Source: Chloroflexota bacterium | Lineage (GTDB): Bacteria > Chloroflexota > Anaerolineae > Anaerolineales > Villigracilaceae | NCBI GenBank assembly: GCA_021796155.1 | Contig: JAJYOO010000168.1 | Coordinates: 1-6,038, forward strand | Length of the DNA: 6,038 nt | Reading direction: 5' to 3' | Part shown: positions 1 to 5,714 of the stretch, one piece after another | Numbering within the stretch: position 1 is the first letter of the stretch | Layout: each line of letters starts with the position of its first letter | Position numbers and translations under genes: made by a program | The notes under the pieces: generated by a model | Seen by the model: only the letters and a program-made list of their open reading frames with translations | Told to the model about the DNA's origin: nothing | The model's database searches: none

Positions 1-105
1 CCCAAGACGAGCCGCCCCAACTTTTTGTTCATCCTGACCGATGACCTCGATGCAAAGATGAACACAATCCAATACATGCCGAACCTGCAAAAGTTGATGA
101 TCGAG
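1..105 (+). pseudogene. Sulfatase N-terminal fragment, cut at both sides
   Basis: Frame 1 on the plus strand reads PKTSRPNFLFILTDDLDA, then MNTIQYMPNLQKLMIE. This is the classic beginning of the sulfatase/alkaline phosphatase superfamily: a RPN-hydrophobic strand, the paired metal-binding aspartates of the TDD motif (about residues 14-15 of the fragment), and the MPNLQKL helix that follows. Sulfatases hydrolyse sulfate esters at a formylglycine made from a Cys or Ser in a CxPSR motif. That motif should come several tens of residues later and is absent. After about base 105 the frame stays open but its translation is only the antisense of the glycosyltransferase gene, so the homology ends there. 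The 5' end lies outside the window. I am confident of the family. Whether this is a real gene remnant or an assembly chimera cannot be decided from the sequence. Confidence 0.7.
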
Positions 106-618
106 CATGAAATGGAAGGTGGTATCGAGTCCGCCTGCTTTTTCGAATGCCGGGCGGCGCATGAAAACGGCAGGCTGGCCGATGATCTGAAAACACAACA
201 AATCTTCGAGCGAGAGCGGGCCGTATTTCAAAACATTGATCGTCCGCCCATTTCCGTCAACAGCAAGCATGTTCCCGTAAACCATCACGGCCTCCGGATG
301 AATCTCCAGTGCCTTCACGGCCGCGCTGACCGCGCCGGGCAAATAATAATCGTCCGAGTTGAGCCAGGCCAGGATCCCGCCGCGCGCGCGGGCAAAACCC
401 TTGTTGATGGCGTCTGCCTGACCCTGATCTTTTTCACTTACCCACCACGCCAGGCGGCCGGAATATTTTTTTATGATGTCCAGGCTGGAGTCGGTCGAGC
501 CGCCATCCACGACAAGATATTCGAGCTCGCCATGATCCTGTTCGAGGACGGAACGGATGGCTTGCTCCAGATAAGCAGATTGATTGAACGAAGGCGTGAC
601 AACAGAAACCAGGGTCAT
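91..618 (-). CDS. GT2-family glycosyltransferase, C-terminus lost at the left-edge junction
   Basis: This cytoplasmic GT-A fold glycosyltransferase would transfer a sugar from a nucleotide-sugar donor to a glycan or lipid-linked acceptor. It begins MTLVSVVTPSFNQSAYLEQA, the usual family 2 first strand. It continues with the donor-binding VVDGGSTDSS (residues 36-45), the segment WWVSEKDQGQADAINKGF (58-75), the DxD-type metal site NSDD (87-90) and GQPAVFMRR (147-155). Homology runs to FHFMLDHQL (168-176). Relatives normally continue with LW and a further 70-120 residues. Here the frame stays open to base 1 but reads LQVRHVLDCVHLC and onward, which is antisense to the sulfatase fragment and not family-like. 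The ATG at 618 overlaps the upstream gene's TGA (615-617) as ATGA, so translation is probably coupled. The acceptor and linkage cannot be told. Confidence 0.85.
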
Positions 619-2147
619 TTCGGACGATGCAAATCATACAAAATATAACCGTCCCCCTGTGATGCAATTGTATAGCCATCCAAAATCTTTTTAAGGTCGG
701 GCTGTCTGCCCAACTGGCTGGAAGCGGTCACCAAAAAATAATCCTGGCCTGCTGTGATATTCGAAAAATCCGCAGTGAGGTTCCGGTCCGGGTTTTTGAG
801 CGCGGCCAGGTTTGTGCTGTACGGCCACAAATTCACTTTGCGCCAGCCCCAATACATCAGGTCGTAGCCATAATCCTGGGTCAAACCAATTACATTCGCA
901 TTGGCTGGGATGACATCGCCGAGCTTCTTCCAGAAAACGGGCTGTCCGCTGTAATCGTTTGCGACGAGATTGGATCGCGCGATCCACGATTGATACCCGA
1001 TGATGACGATGATCACGCCAATCAGCGCGGCCTTCCAAAAACGCGTCAACCCGGACGCTTGGGCGGCCACCGCTTCGACAACGGGCGCCAATCCCAAAGC
1101 GACGACCGGTATCAGTTGGATGTGATAATAGCTGTGCGTATACATTTGGAACGGCAGCGTCAGGCCATAAAGCAAATAGCCGATCCACAGACTGATCAAT
1201 ACCCAGCGGAAACGCGGCGGCGCAAGCAGTGTTCCGACCAGGCTGAGAAATAGAATTGTCAGGCCAAACAAGCCGCCGATAAATCCAAGCCATTCAGCAT
1301 AGAAATGGATACTGGTGATCAGCTTGAGCAGGTCAATTGTCCATGAAAAAAAATATTCGGTGGAGCGGCCCGGATGCCCAAGCACGTAATATCCAAACGC
1401 GGGGACGATCATCAGCGCCGCCATGGCCCATACCTGTTTTGACTTCCAGAACCGCGTTCCAAGTGTGGACAGCACCGCAGCAATTGCCGCCGCGCCAATG
1501 AAGAATGCGATCACAACTTTGACCAGTGTCGCAAAACCCAGAAAAAGCGCGGCGAGGATCGCCCATTTCCAACTGTCCCTCACCTCCGGCCCCTCCCCAA
1601 AAATCGGGAGAGGGGAGGGGGTGAGGGAGACCATCCAGCGATACATAAAATAAATTCCGATTACAAATGAGGATGTCATCAATGGATCGGGCTGGAAGGA
1701 ACGGCTGGCTTGAACCGCGAAAGGCAAAACAAGGAAATATGCGAGTGAGATCAAACCCGCAGTTGGCGAGGCCATGCGGCGGCCCAAATCGAAAAGTGCG
1801 ATGCCCGCCAACAGCCAAAAAATCGCCCCGTAGATGCGCGGGATGGCAAACGATTCACCGCCTGTAAATAAATATGTAGTGCCGACGATCGATTCGGTGA
1901 TGGGCGGCTCATATTGTCCAACGGCGCGGTAAAAGGATTGGGCCAGTGCGCGCTCCTGAGGGTTTGCGTTGGGAAGCAGGTCGTAGTAAATGGAACGCGC
2001 GACGAGAAAATTCCGCAGTTGGCGCGTGGAATGAAAATCGAGCGGCGGCGCGTTGAGGTTGACGAGTCGCAGCGCCGCGCCGAGGATGAGCAGAAGGACG
2101 AGGAGGATGCGCCAGTTGAAGATCCGGGAGGGAAGCGAGGAGGGCAT
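615..2147 (-). CDS. GT39/PMT-like multi-pass membrane glycosyltransferase
   Basis: A GT-C type integral membrane enzyme of about 510 residues, expected to use a polyprenyl-phosphate-linked sugar and act on the outer face of the cytoplasmic membrane. The first membrane segment (about 13-29) is followed by the loop PPLDFHSTRQL, whose D37 sits where the family has its catalytic acidic residue. A second family-like loop, ASRSFQPDPLM, follows further on. About nine to eleven hydrophobic segments are visible, then a soluble C-terminal domain of roughly 110 residues. Residues about 174-191 (LTPSPLPIFGEGPEVRD) are a translated palindromic DNA repeat. I chose the ATG at 2147 because it directly precedes the first membrane segment. 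An in-frame TTG at 2195 would add 16 residues but starts only 3 nt after the preceding stop codon and lacks a ribosome site. The gene is 51 nt downstream of the DUF115 gene and overlaps the GT2 start by 4 nt. Substrate unknown. Confidence 0.82.
   Translation of the reverse strand: MPSSLPSRIFNWRILLVLLLILGAALRLVNLNAPPLDFHSTRQLRNFLVARSIYYDLLPNANPQERALAQSFYRAVGQYEPPITESIVGTTYLFTGGESFAIPRIYGAIFWLLAGIALFDLGRRMASPTAGLISLAYFLVLPFAVQASRSFQPDPLMTSSFVIGIYFMYRWMVSLTPSPLPIFGEGPEVRDSWKWAILAALFLGFATLVKVVIAFFIGAAAIAAVLSTLGTRFWKSKQVWAMAALMIVPAFGYYVLGHPGRSTEYFFSWTIDLLKLITSIHFYAEWLGFIGGLFGLTILFLSLVGTLLAPPRFRWVLISLWIGYLLYGLTLPFQMYTHSYYHIQLIPVVALGLAPVVEAVAAQASGLTRFWKAALIGVIIVIIGYQSWIARSNLVANDYSGQPVFWKKLGDVIPANANVIGLTQDYGYDLMYWGWRKVNLWPYSTNLAALKNPDRNLTADFSNITAGQDYFLVTASSQLGRQPDLKKILDGYTIASQGDGYILYDLHRPK
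1576..1628. repeat. GC-rich palindromic repeat inside the GT39 gene
   Basis: The outer arms TCCCTCAC (1576-1583) and GTGAGGGA (1621-1628) are perfectly inverted. Pairing continues inward imperfectly between CTCC/CCCCTCCCC on the left and GGGAGAGGGGAGGGG on the right, around an AAAAAT centre. The minus strand would form a strong hairpin. The element is in frame and encodes an LTPSPLPIFGEGPEVRD stretch in a loop between membrane segments. From general knowledge, short elements encoding this kind of TPSPLP...GEGxxVR peptide are scattered through many bacterial genomes, usually between genes. I see only this one copy here. Confidence 0.75.
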
Positions 2148-2198
2148 GGAATGATCCGTGGAACGTGATGAATAAAAGTAAAGCACAAAACGCAAATT

Positions 2199-3005
2199 TT
2201 AGAAGAGCGAATTGTAGTCTACTTTTGGAAAGACCGTCAGCTTGCCGCCGACGGTCGCATCCAGCACTTCACGCCCGGCTTTTTGATAAGCATCGCGCGC
2301 TTTTTTATATCCGATCTCGGACGTGTCGAGGTCGGGCAGTTGCCAGCGAAAACCTTTGCCAAAATAATTTCCTGAAAAATGATTTGGGTCATCACCGGTT
2401 GAAACAACGGTTTTATTCGCCTGGCCTTTGTCAGTAAAGTTGTGATCCACACCAATCAAAATAACTTTTTCAAAGCCCATGTAAAAAGCAAGCTGGAGCG
2501 CGACGTTAGTGACAGTCGCTCCTTCCCAGATACGACGGGTCATGTTATAGGAAAATCGAGGGCCAGTGTAAGTTGTGTAAAGAAAGATCATGTTTTCAGG
2601 AAACCGTTGGAAGTGACGGTTGGAACGCCACGCGATGAATTTCGGAATCGGGAGCGTAGCGATGTCATCCGCGCACTGTTCGATGACCAGATCGTTGATC
2701 GAGGCAAAATACGTTGTGGTGAAGCCTAATTCGGGAAATAACAAATAAATCCGATTCATCCCGAAGGTAAATTCACCTTTGAGTTTGGTCAAATCCGTTT
2801 GCTTGAGACTTGGCCCATTGCCAATGATGAAACAGCGTTCGCCTTTATGAATGTTGTAATACCCGGCCATGCGCACGCGGCTCCTGCGCCGCCACGGATG
2901 CAGATACGCGTCGGGAAGCTGTGGCAGACGACGAATCGCGTCGTAAGTATTTTTGGCGGTTTGGAGAATGGAGGATGGAAGAATGGATTCAATGGATTGC
3001 TTCAT
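2199..3005 (-). CDS. DUF115 / MptE-like protein, probable glycan-locus role
   Basis: This 268-residue soluble protein resembles PF01973 (DUF115; 6-hydroxymethylpterin pyrophosphokinase MptE-like). Key segments are the nucleotide-binding-like strand-turn ERCFIIGNGPSLKQTDL (about 56-72), then TFGMNRIYLLF (80-90), and the core GATVTNVALQLAFYMGFEKVILIGVDHNF (162-190, quoted here as two joined blocks GATVTNVALQLA and FYMGFEKVILIGVDHNF). The C-terminal YKKARDAYQKAGREVLDA (about 233-250) is also family-like. Archaeal MptE transfers pyrophosphate to a pterin. Bacterial relatives are commonly found in flagellar-glycosylation and surface-polysaccharide loci, where their chemistry is poorly defined. Given the two glycosyltransferases directly downstream, I infer a nucleotide- or sugar-phosphate-handling role and not pterin synthesis. 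The ATG at 3005 was preferred over a TTG at 3017. No strong Shine-Dalgarno is visible for either. Confidence 0.8.
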   Translation of the reverse strand: MKQSIESILPSSILQTAKNTYDAIRRLPQLPDAYLHPWRRRSRVRMAGYYNIHKGERCFIIGNGPSLKQTDLTKLKGEFTFGMNRIYLLFPELGFTTTYFASINDLVIEQCADDIATLPIPKFIAWRSNRHFQRFPENMIFLYTTYTGPRFSYNMTRRIWEGATVTNVALQLAFYMGFEKVILIGVDHNFTDKGQANKTVVSTGDDPNHFSGNYFGKGFRWQLPDLDTSEIGYKKARDAYQKAGREVLDATVGGKLTVFPKVDYNSLF

Positions 3006-3026
3006 AATTCGGTTCAATAGGAAAGG

Positions 3027-3066
3027 TCCGCCGCCTCTTCGCTTCGGGATGATTCGCGAAAGCGGA
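3027..3066. other. Intergenic imperfect inverted repeat between HEPN and DUF115 genes
   Basis: The 71-nt gap between the HEPN stop codon and the DUF115 ATG contains two nested inverted pairs: TCCGC (3027-3031) with GCGGA (3062-3066), and TTCGC (3038-3042) with GCGAA (3056-3060). It could form a weak hairpin after the MNT-HEPN pair. There is no T-run after it on the minus strand, so I do not call it an intrinsic terminator. Confidence 0.3.
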
Positions 3067-3076
3067 CTCGGCGATT

Positions 3077-3481
3077 TCAGCCCTGTAAAAGTTTCGCTTC
3101 GATAGTTCTGACAAATTCTTCCGCAGAACGAAGAACGTCAATGGCTTGTTCTTCAGTAATCACTTTGGACTTCTGATAATCCCCCGCTTGTCGCATGTCA
3201 AAGGCATGATGGAGAATCCTGCTCATTTCTTTCGCGAAAATCCCCTGGCGAACGAACAATTCATCGAACTTGGCAAGCACGCCGGAGTGTTTGCCTGGCT
3301 CTACATCTGCAGTTGCAAGCAGCGCAAGCGAAGCATGGAAGACCGCGTAATAAGCGCGATTGACGATGCTTTTCGGACTGCCCCCGTTCACCTCGAGCAA
3401 TTGTGCGTCTCGCAACATTTCCCGCGCAGACTCAAGACGATATTGGATCAAGTCTCTCTTGTATGACTTGTCCTGCGTCAT
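3077..3481 (-). CDS. HEPN-domain protein, probable toxin of an MNT-HEPN pair
   Basis: A 134-residue, mainly helical protein of the PF05168-type HEPN family. The helix NRAYYAVFHASLALL (41-55) carries the Rx4-6H signature as R42-x6-H49. Next come the family-like KHSGVLAKFDELF (64-76) and the late DMRQAGDY (95-102) followed by the last helix. HEPN proteins with this motif are often metal-independent RNases. Paired with an MNT nucleotidyltransferase they form toxin-antitoxin-like modules in which the nucleotidyltransferase neutralises the HEPN partner. Its ATG overlaps the MNT stop codon as ATGA (3478-3481), so the two are co-translated. The motif differs from the RX4HXY of the DUF86/HepT group (PF01934), so conclusions from that type VII system may not carry over. 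Toxicity is inferred from family and context. Confidence 0.85.
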   Translation of the reverse strand: MTQDKSYKRDLIQYRLESAREMLRDAQLLEVNGGSPKSIVNRAYYAVFHASLALLATADVEPGKHSGVLAKFDELFVRQGIFAKEMSRILHHAFDMRQAGDYQKSKVITEEQAIDVLRSAEEFVRTIEAKLLQG

Positions 3482-3807
3482 ACCGCGACCCCCTCGCGCT
3501 TGACGTTCCTATAGAACGGGAGGAAGGCATAACGCTTCATTTGCTCTTTCGTGTCGGGGATGGCGGAAATGACTCGACCTGCTTCGAATCCAACATCCCA
3601 AGCAATGTCAGAGGCAAGCCTCGCGGTCCTGGCATCAAGGACAGGGAGGATCACCAGCAAGTCAATATCGGACTCTTTGGTCGCGTCGCCGCGTGCCTGC
3701 GAGCCGAACATGATGACCTTGACCGGTTGCCCCAGTTCTCTCGTCAAACGAATCCGAACTTCCTTCGCGAGTTTGAGGGCGCGCACACGTGGGCGTAGTT
3801 TCTTCAT
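3478..3807 (-). CDS. MNT-type minimal nucleotidyltransferase, probable antitoxin
   Basis: A 109-residue protein with the polymerase-beta-like core VKVIMFGSQARGDATKES (29-46) followed by DIDLLV. This gives the exact minimal nucleotidyltransferase signature G35-S36-x10-D47-x-D49, the two metal ligands. The position where many relatives carry a third acidic ligand, on the strand EAGRVISAI (75-83), shows no Asp or Glu. Family members transfer nucleotides, in the best-known case AMP onto a HEPN toxin, and so serve as enzymatic antitoxins. The length matches stand-alone MNT proteins. It lies 15 nt after the SDR stop codon and overlaps the HEPN gene by 4 nt. Antitoxin-first order is common in such modules. 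The antitoxin role is an inference; the fold assignment is firm. Confidence 0.87.
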   Translation of the reverse strand: MKKLRPRVRALKLAKEVRIRLTRELGQPVKVIMFGSQARGDATKESDIDLLVILPVLDARTARLASDIAWDVGFEAGRVISAIPDTKEQMKRYAFLPFYRNVKREGVAV

Positions 3808-3813
3808 GATTCA

Positions 3814-3819
3814 ATTATA
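3814..3819 (-). promoter_or_regulatory. Possible -10 box for a leaderless MNT-HEPN transcript
   Basis: On the minus strand the 15-nt gap before the MNT gene contains a perfect TATAAT hexamer. Its downstream edge is 6 nt from the ATG at 3807, so transcription would start at or next to the start codon and the mRNA would be leaderless. There is no Shine-Dalgarno in that gap, which agrees. No recognisable -35 box is found at 16-18 nt spacing, which weakens the call. AT-rich gaps can produce this hexamer by chance. Confidence 0.3.
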
Positions 3820-3822
3820 ACT

Positions 3823-4599
3823 TCATTCCGTGCTCAGCCTCGCGGTCGCGCCGCCATCTACAACTAATGCTTGGCCCGTCATAAACGACGATTGTTCATT
3901 ATCGGCAAGGAAATAGATCGCATGCGCAATTTCCTCCGGCGTGCCCACTTTTCCGCTGACGGTTTTGTGCGCCAAATTATCGAGCCGTTCCTGCATATCG
4001 CCGTGGCCCACATGGCCGCGGCCAAGACCGGCGCGCAACATGGGAGTATCCACCGCGCCCGGTAGAATCGCGTTGACGCGGATATTATCGGGGGCAAATT
4101 CAATCGCCATGGCACGCGTCAGCGCCAGCAATCCGCCTTTGGATGCCGCGTACGCGGCGATGTTCGCCGAGGTTTGAATCGCATGGACCGAAGAAACATT
4201 GACGACCGCCCCGCCGCCTCCAGCCTTCAACAATGGATGCGCCAGTTTGACTCCCAGAAAGACCGAGCGCAAATTGGACGCCATCACCGAATCCCATTCC
4301 TCGACAGTGGTTTCAATGAGTGGTTTTGCAACTTGAATCGCGGCATTGTTGACCAGCGCGCCCAGTGAATCTGTGAAAGCATGCGCCTTCTCGAAAATGG
4401 CGCGCATGTCTTCAGGACGTGCGATGTCAGATCGAATAAAGAGTCCATCGCGAGGAAAATCTTTTCCCCCTTCGACTTCGCTCAGGGCGGCGCGATCCAC
4501 GCCGATGACGCGCCAGCCTTTTTGGGCAAACAAATTGACAGCCGCGCGGCCAATCCCGCCCGCCGCGCCGGTGATCAAAACGGTTTTTGATTCAGACAT
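3823..4599 (-). CDS. Short-chain dehydrogenase/reductase (SDR)
   Basis: A complete classical SDR of 258 residues that should oxidise or reduce an alcohol/ketone using a nicotinamide cofactor in the cytoplasm. The Rossmann motif TGAAGGIG (10-17) gives G11-x3-G15-x-G17. D35 at the end of the second strand (VIGVD) predicts NAD(H) preference. NNAA is at 84-87, and the catalytic tetrad is N109, S137, Y150 and K154 (YAASK). PGAVDTPM (180-187) and the C-terminal TGQALVVDGG (241-250) are typical. Residues 38-44 (ALSEVEG) come from an inserted palindromic repeat between strand 2 and SDIA, a surface loop. A purine-rich GAGAGAG lies 5-11 nt before the ATG and could act as the ribosome site. A sugar, polyol or hydroxy-acid substrate is plausible from the neighbours but not shown. 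Confidence 0.9.
   Translation of the reverse strand: MSESKTVLITGAAGGIGRAAVNLFAQKGWRVIGVDRAALSEVEGGKDFPRDGLFIRSDIARPEDMRAIFEKAHAFTDSLGALVNNAAIQVAKPLIETTVEEWDSVMASNLRSVFLGVKLAHPLLKAGGGGAVVNVSSVHAIQTSANIAAYAASKGGLLALTRAMAIEFAPDNIRVNAILPGAVDTPMLRAGLGRGHVGHGDMQERLDNLAHKTVSGKVGTPEEIAHAIYFLADNEQSSFMTGQALVVDGGATARLSTE
4468..4488. repeat. Short LSEVEG/FDFAQG-type repeat inside the SDR gene
   Basis: The plus strand reads CCCTTCGACTTCGCTCAGGG from 4468, and the minus strand of the same bases encodes ALSEVEG within the SDR. From general knowledge, this CCTGAGCGAAGTCGAAGG core is a very widespread short bacterial repeat, normally intergenic and often paired as an inverted repeat. Here only one arm is seen and it is in frame, so the gene stays open. 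It is a different family from the repeat in the GT39 gene. Confidence 0.65.
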
Positions 4600-4611
4600 A
4601 ATTTCTCTCTC

Positions 4612-4757
4612 AATGTCATTGCGAGACCCATTGGCGGGCCGCCTGCGCTGCGTTCTTTCAGTGTGGCAATCTCATTATCTTCAAGCAATCAATTGTTCAC
4701 TGGTTATTCGAGATTGCCGCGTCGCGGCGCCACAGCGCCACTCCTCGCAATGACATT
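4612..4757. mobile_element. 146-bp MITE-like palindromic element with 14-bp terminal inverted repeats
   Basis: The ends AATGTCATTGCGAG (4612-4625) and CTCGCAATGACATT (4744-4757) are perfect inverted repeats. A second inverted pair, GGCAATCTC (4665-4673) and GAGATTGCC (4710-4718), lies inside. CTGCGCTG (4643-4650) also partly matches CAGCGC (4733-4738), so the whole element can fold into a long branched hairpin. It has no coding capacity. From general knowledge, GTCATTGCGAG...CTCGCAATGAC elements are common non-autonomous repeats in several phyla. It occupies almost the whole space between the hydroxyacid dehydrogenase and the SDR. Its right end supplies two bases of the dehydrogenase stop codon (4756-4758), and its left end stops 12 nt before the SDR start codon. 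No clear target-site duplication is visible. Confidence 0.8.
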
Positions 4758-5712
4758 ATGGAATTAATTTCCTTGCATCAATTCCTAAACCTTCCAAAAG
4801 ATTCTTGATCGTGTTCCAATGCACGCGTTCCCATGCGGCAGGGCTGGAATTGGAATTGTGCGGCGCGAGCATGACGTTGTCCATTTTCAGGAGCGGACTG
4901 TCAACCGGAAGCGGCTCGACCTCGAAAACATCCAGCGCGGCCCCGCCGAGACGTTTGGCCTGCAATGCCTCGATCAGCGCCTTCTCCTCGACGATGGGTC
5001 CGCGCGCGGTGTTGAGGAGGATCCCGCCAGGTTTCATCTTTGCCAATATTTTTGCATTGATCAAATGATGGCTGGTTGGATTCAAATCGCAATTGACCGA
5101 GACGAAATCGGAATTAGAGAGCAGAGAGGAGAGATCAGTCATTTCGATTCCGGTTTCGGTAACGAAGACATGATCCATTTCGATAATATCCGTGCCATAG
5201 ACCTTCATGCCAAAGGCGCGGGCGCGGCGCGTCACAGCTTTGCCGATATTGCCCACGCCGATCACACCAAGCGTACATTCGCTCAAGGCGCGCCCGGGAA
5301 TCTTTTCCCATTTGCCCGATTTCATTTCGCGGTCCATCCATGGCTGGCGGCGGGCAAAGGCCAGCATGTAGCCGAGAACAGTGTCCGCGACGGGCGTGGT
5401 GAACGCGTTCGTCGTCCGGCAGAGTTCGATATTTAAACGGGAGCAGGCTTCGGCGTCGATTGAATCGATTCCCGTCCCCCATTTCGAGATCACTTTGAGC
5501 CGCGGCGCGCAGGCGTCCAGAACACGCGCGGTATAACGGTCATCGCCGCAGATCGCTCCGTCGAATTGACCCGCGTATTTTAACAGGTCGGATTCTTCCA
5601 TGCGCTCGCGGACTTCGGGGACAATCAAATCCATGTGATATTTCTCGAACACCGGCTTGAAGCGTTCGAGGAACGGAATCATGTATGGAGCAGTCAGCAG
5701 AACAGTTGGCAT
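4756..5712 (-). CDS. D-2-hydroxyacid dehydrogenase (phosphoglycerate dehydrogenase-like)
   Basis: A complete 318-residue member of the D-isomer-specific 2-hydroxyacid dehydrogenase family, which interconverts 2-keto acids and D-2-hydroxy acids with NAD(H) in the cytoplasm. Evidence includes the substrate-domain motif SKWGTGIDSID (76-86), the NAD-binding GVGNIG (152-157) with acidic D175 after the second strand, and the catalytic triad R237 (NTARGP), E266 (DVFEVEP) and H285 (APHNSN). It closely resembles the catalytic half of SerA-type 3-phosphoglycerate dehydrogenases. It lacks the C-terminal ACT regulatory domain, so the true substrate may be another hydroxy acid. The ATG at 5712 follows the preceding gene's stop codon by 2 nt, so the two are probably co-transcribed. 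Its stop codon is partly formed by the adjacent palindromic element. I do not assign serA. Confidence 0.9.
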   Translation of the reverse strand: MPTVLLTAPYMIPFLERFKPVFEKYHMDLIVPEVRERMEESDLLKYAGQFDGAICGDDRYTARVLDACAPRLKVISKWGTGIDSIDAEACSRLNIELCRTTNAFTTPVADTVLGYMLAFARRQPWMDREMKSGKWEKIPGRALSECTLGVIGVGNIGKAVTRRARAFGMKVYGTDIIEMDHVFVTETGIEMTDLSSLLSNSDFVSVNCDLNPTSHHLINAKILAKMKPGGILLNTARGPIVEEKALIEALQAKRLGGAALDVFEVEPLPVDSPLLKMDNVMLAPHNSNSSPAAWERVHWNTIKNLLEGLGIDARKLIP

Positions 5713-5714
5713 AA

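Noticed and set aside
25..648. Long plus-strand open frame of 207 codons
   Set aside because: Only its first 27 codons or so are sulfatase-like. The rest is the exact antisense of the well-supported GT2 gene, so it is not one protein.
434..679. Minus-strand open frame crossing the GT39/GT2 overlap
   Set aside because: It is a shifted-frame shadow of the two real genes and has no recognisable motif.
691..1293. 200-codon minus-strand open frame inside the GT39 gene
   Set aside because: It overlaps the real gene in another frame and has low-complexity Arg/Pro-rich content without motifs, typical of a GC-rich shadow frame.
2148..2195. TTG-initiated N-terminal extension of the GT39 protein
   Set aside because: It starts 3 nt after the DUF115 stop codon, has no ribosome site, and adds a polar stretch before the first membrane segment. 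The ATG at 2147 is more plausible.
3027..3066. Rho-independent terminator after the HEPN gene
   Set aside because: The stem is short and interrupted, and no T-tract follows on the minus strand.
4346..4753. Plus-strand open frame spanning the SDR start and the palindromic element
   Set aside because: It is antisense to the SDR and runs into non-coding repeat DNA, with no family resemblance.
4612..4757. CRISPR-like or tRNA-like structure in the intergenic hairpin
   Set aside because: There are no direct repeats with spacers, and no cloverleaf with T-loop or CCA features. Terminal inverted repeats explain the structure.
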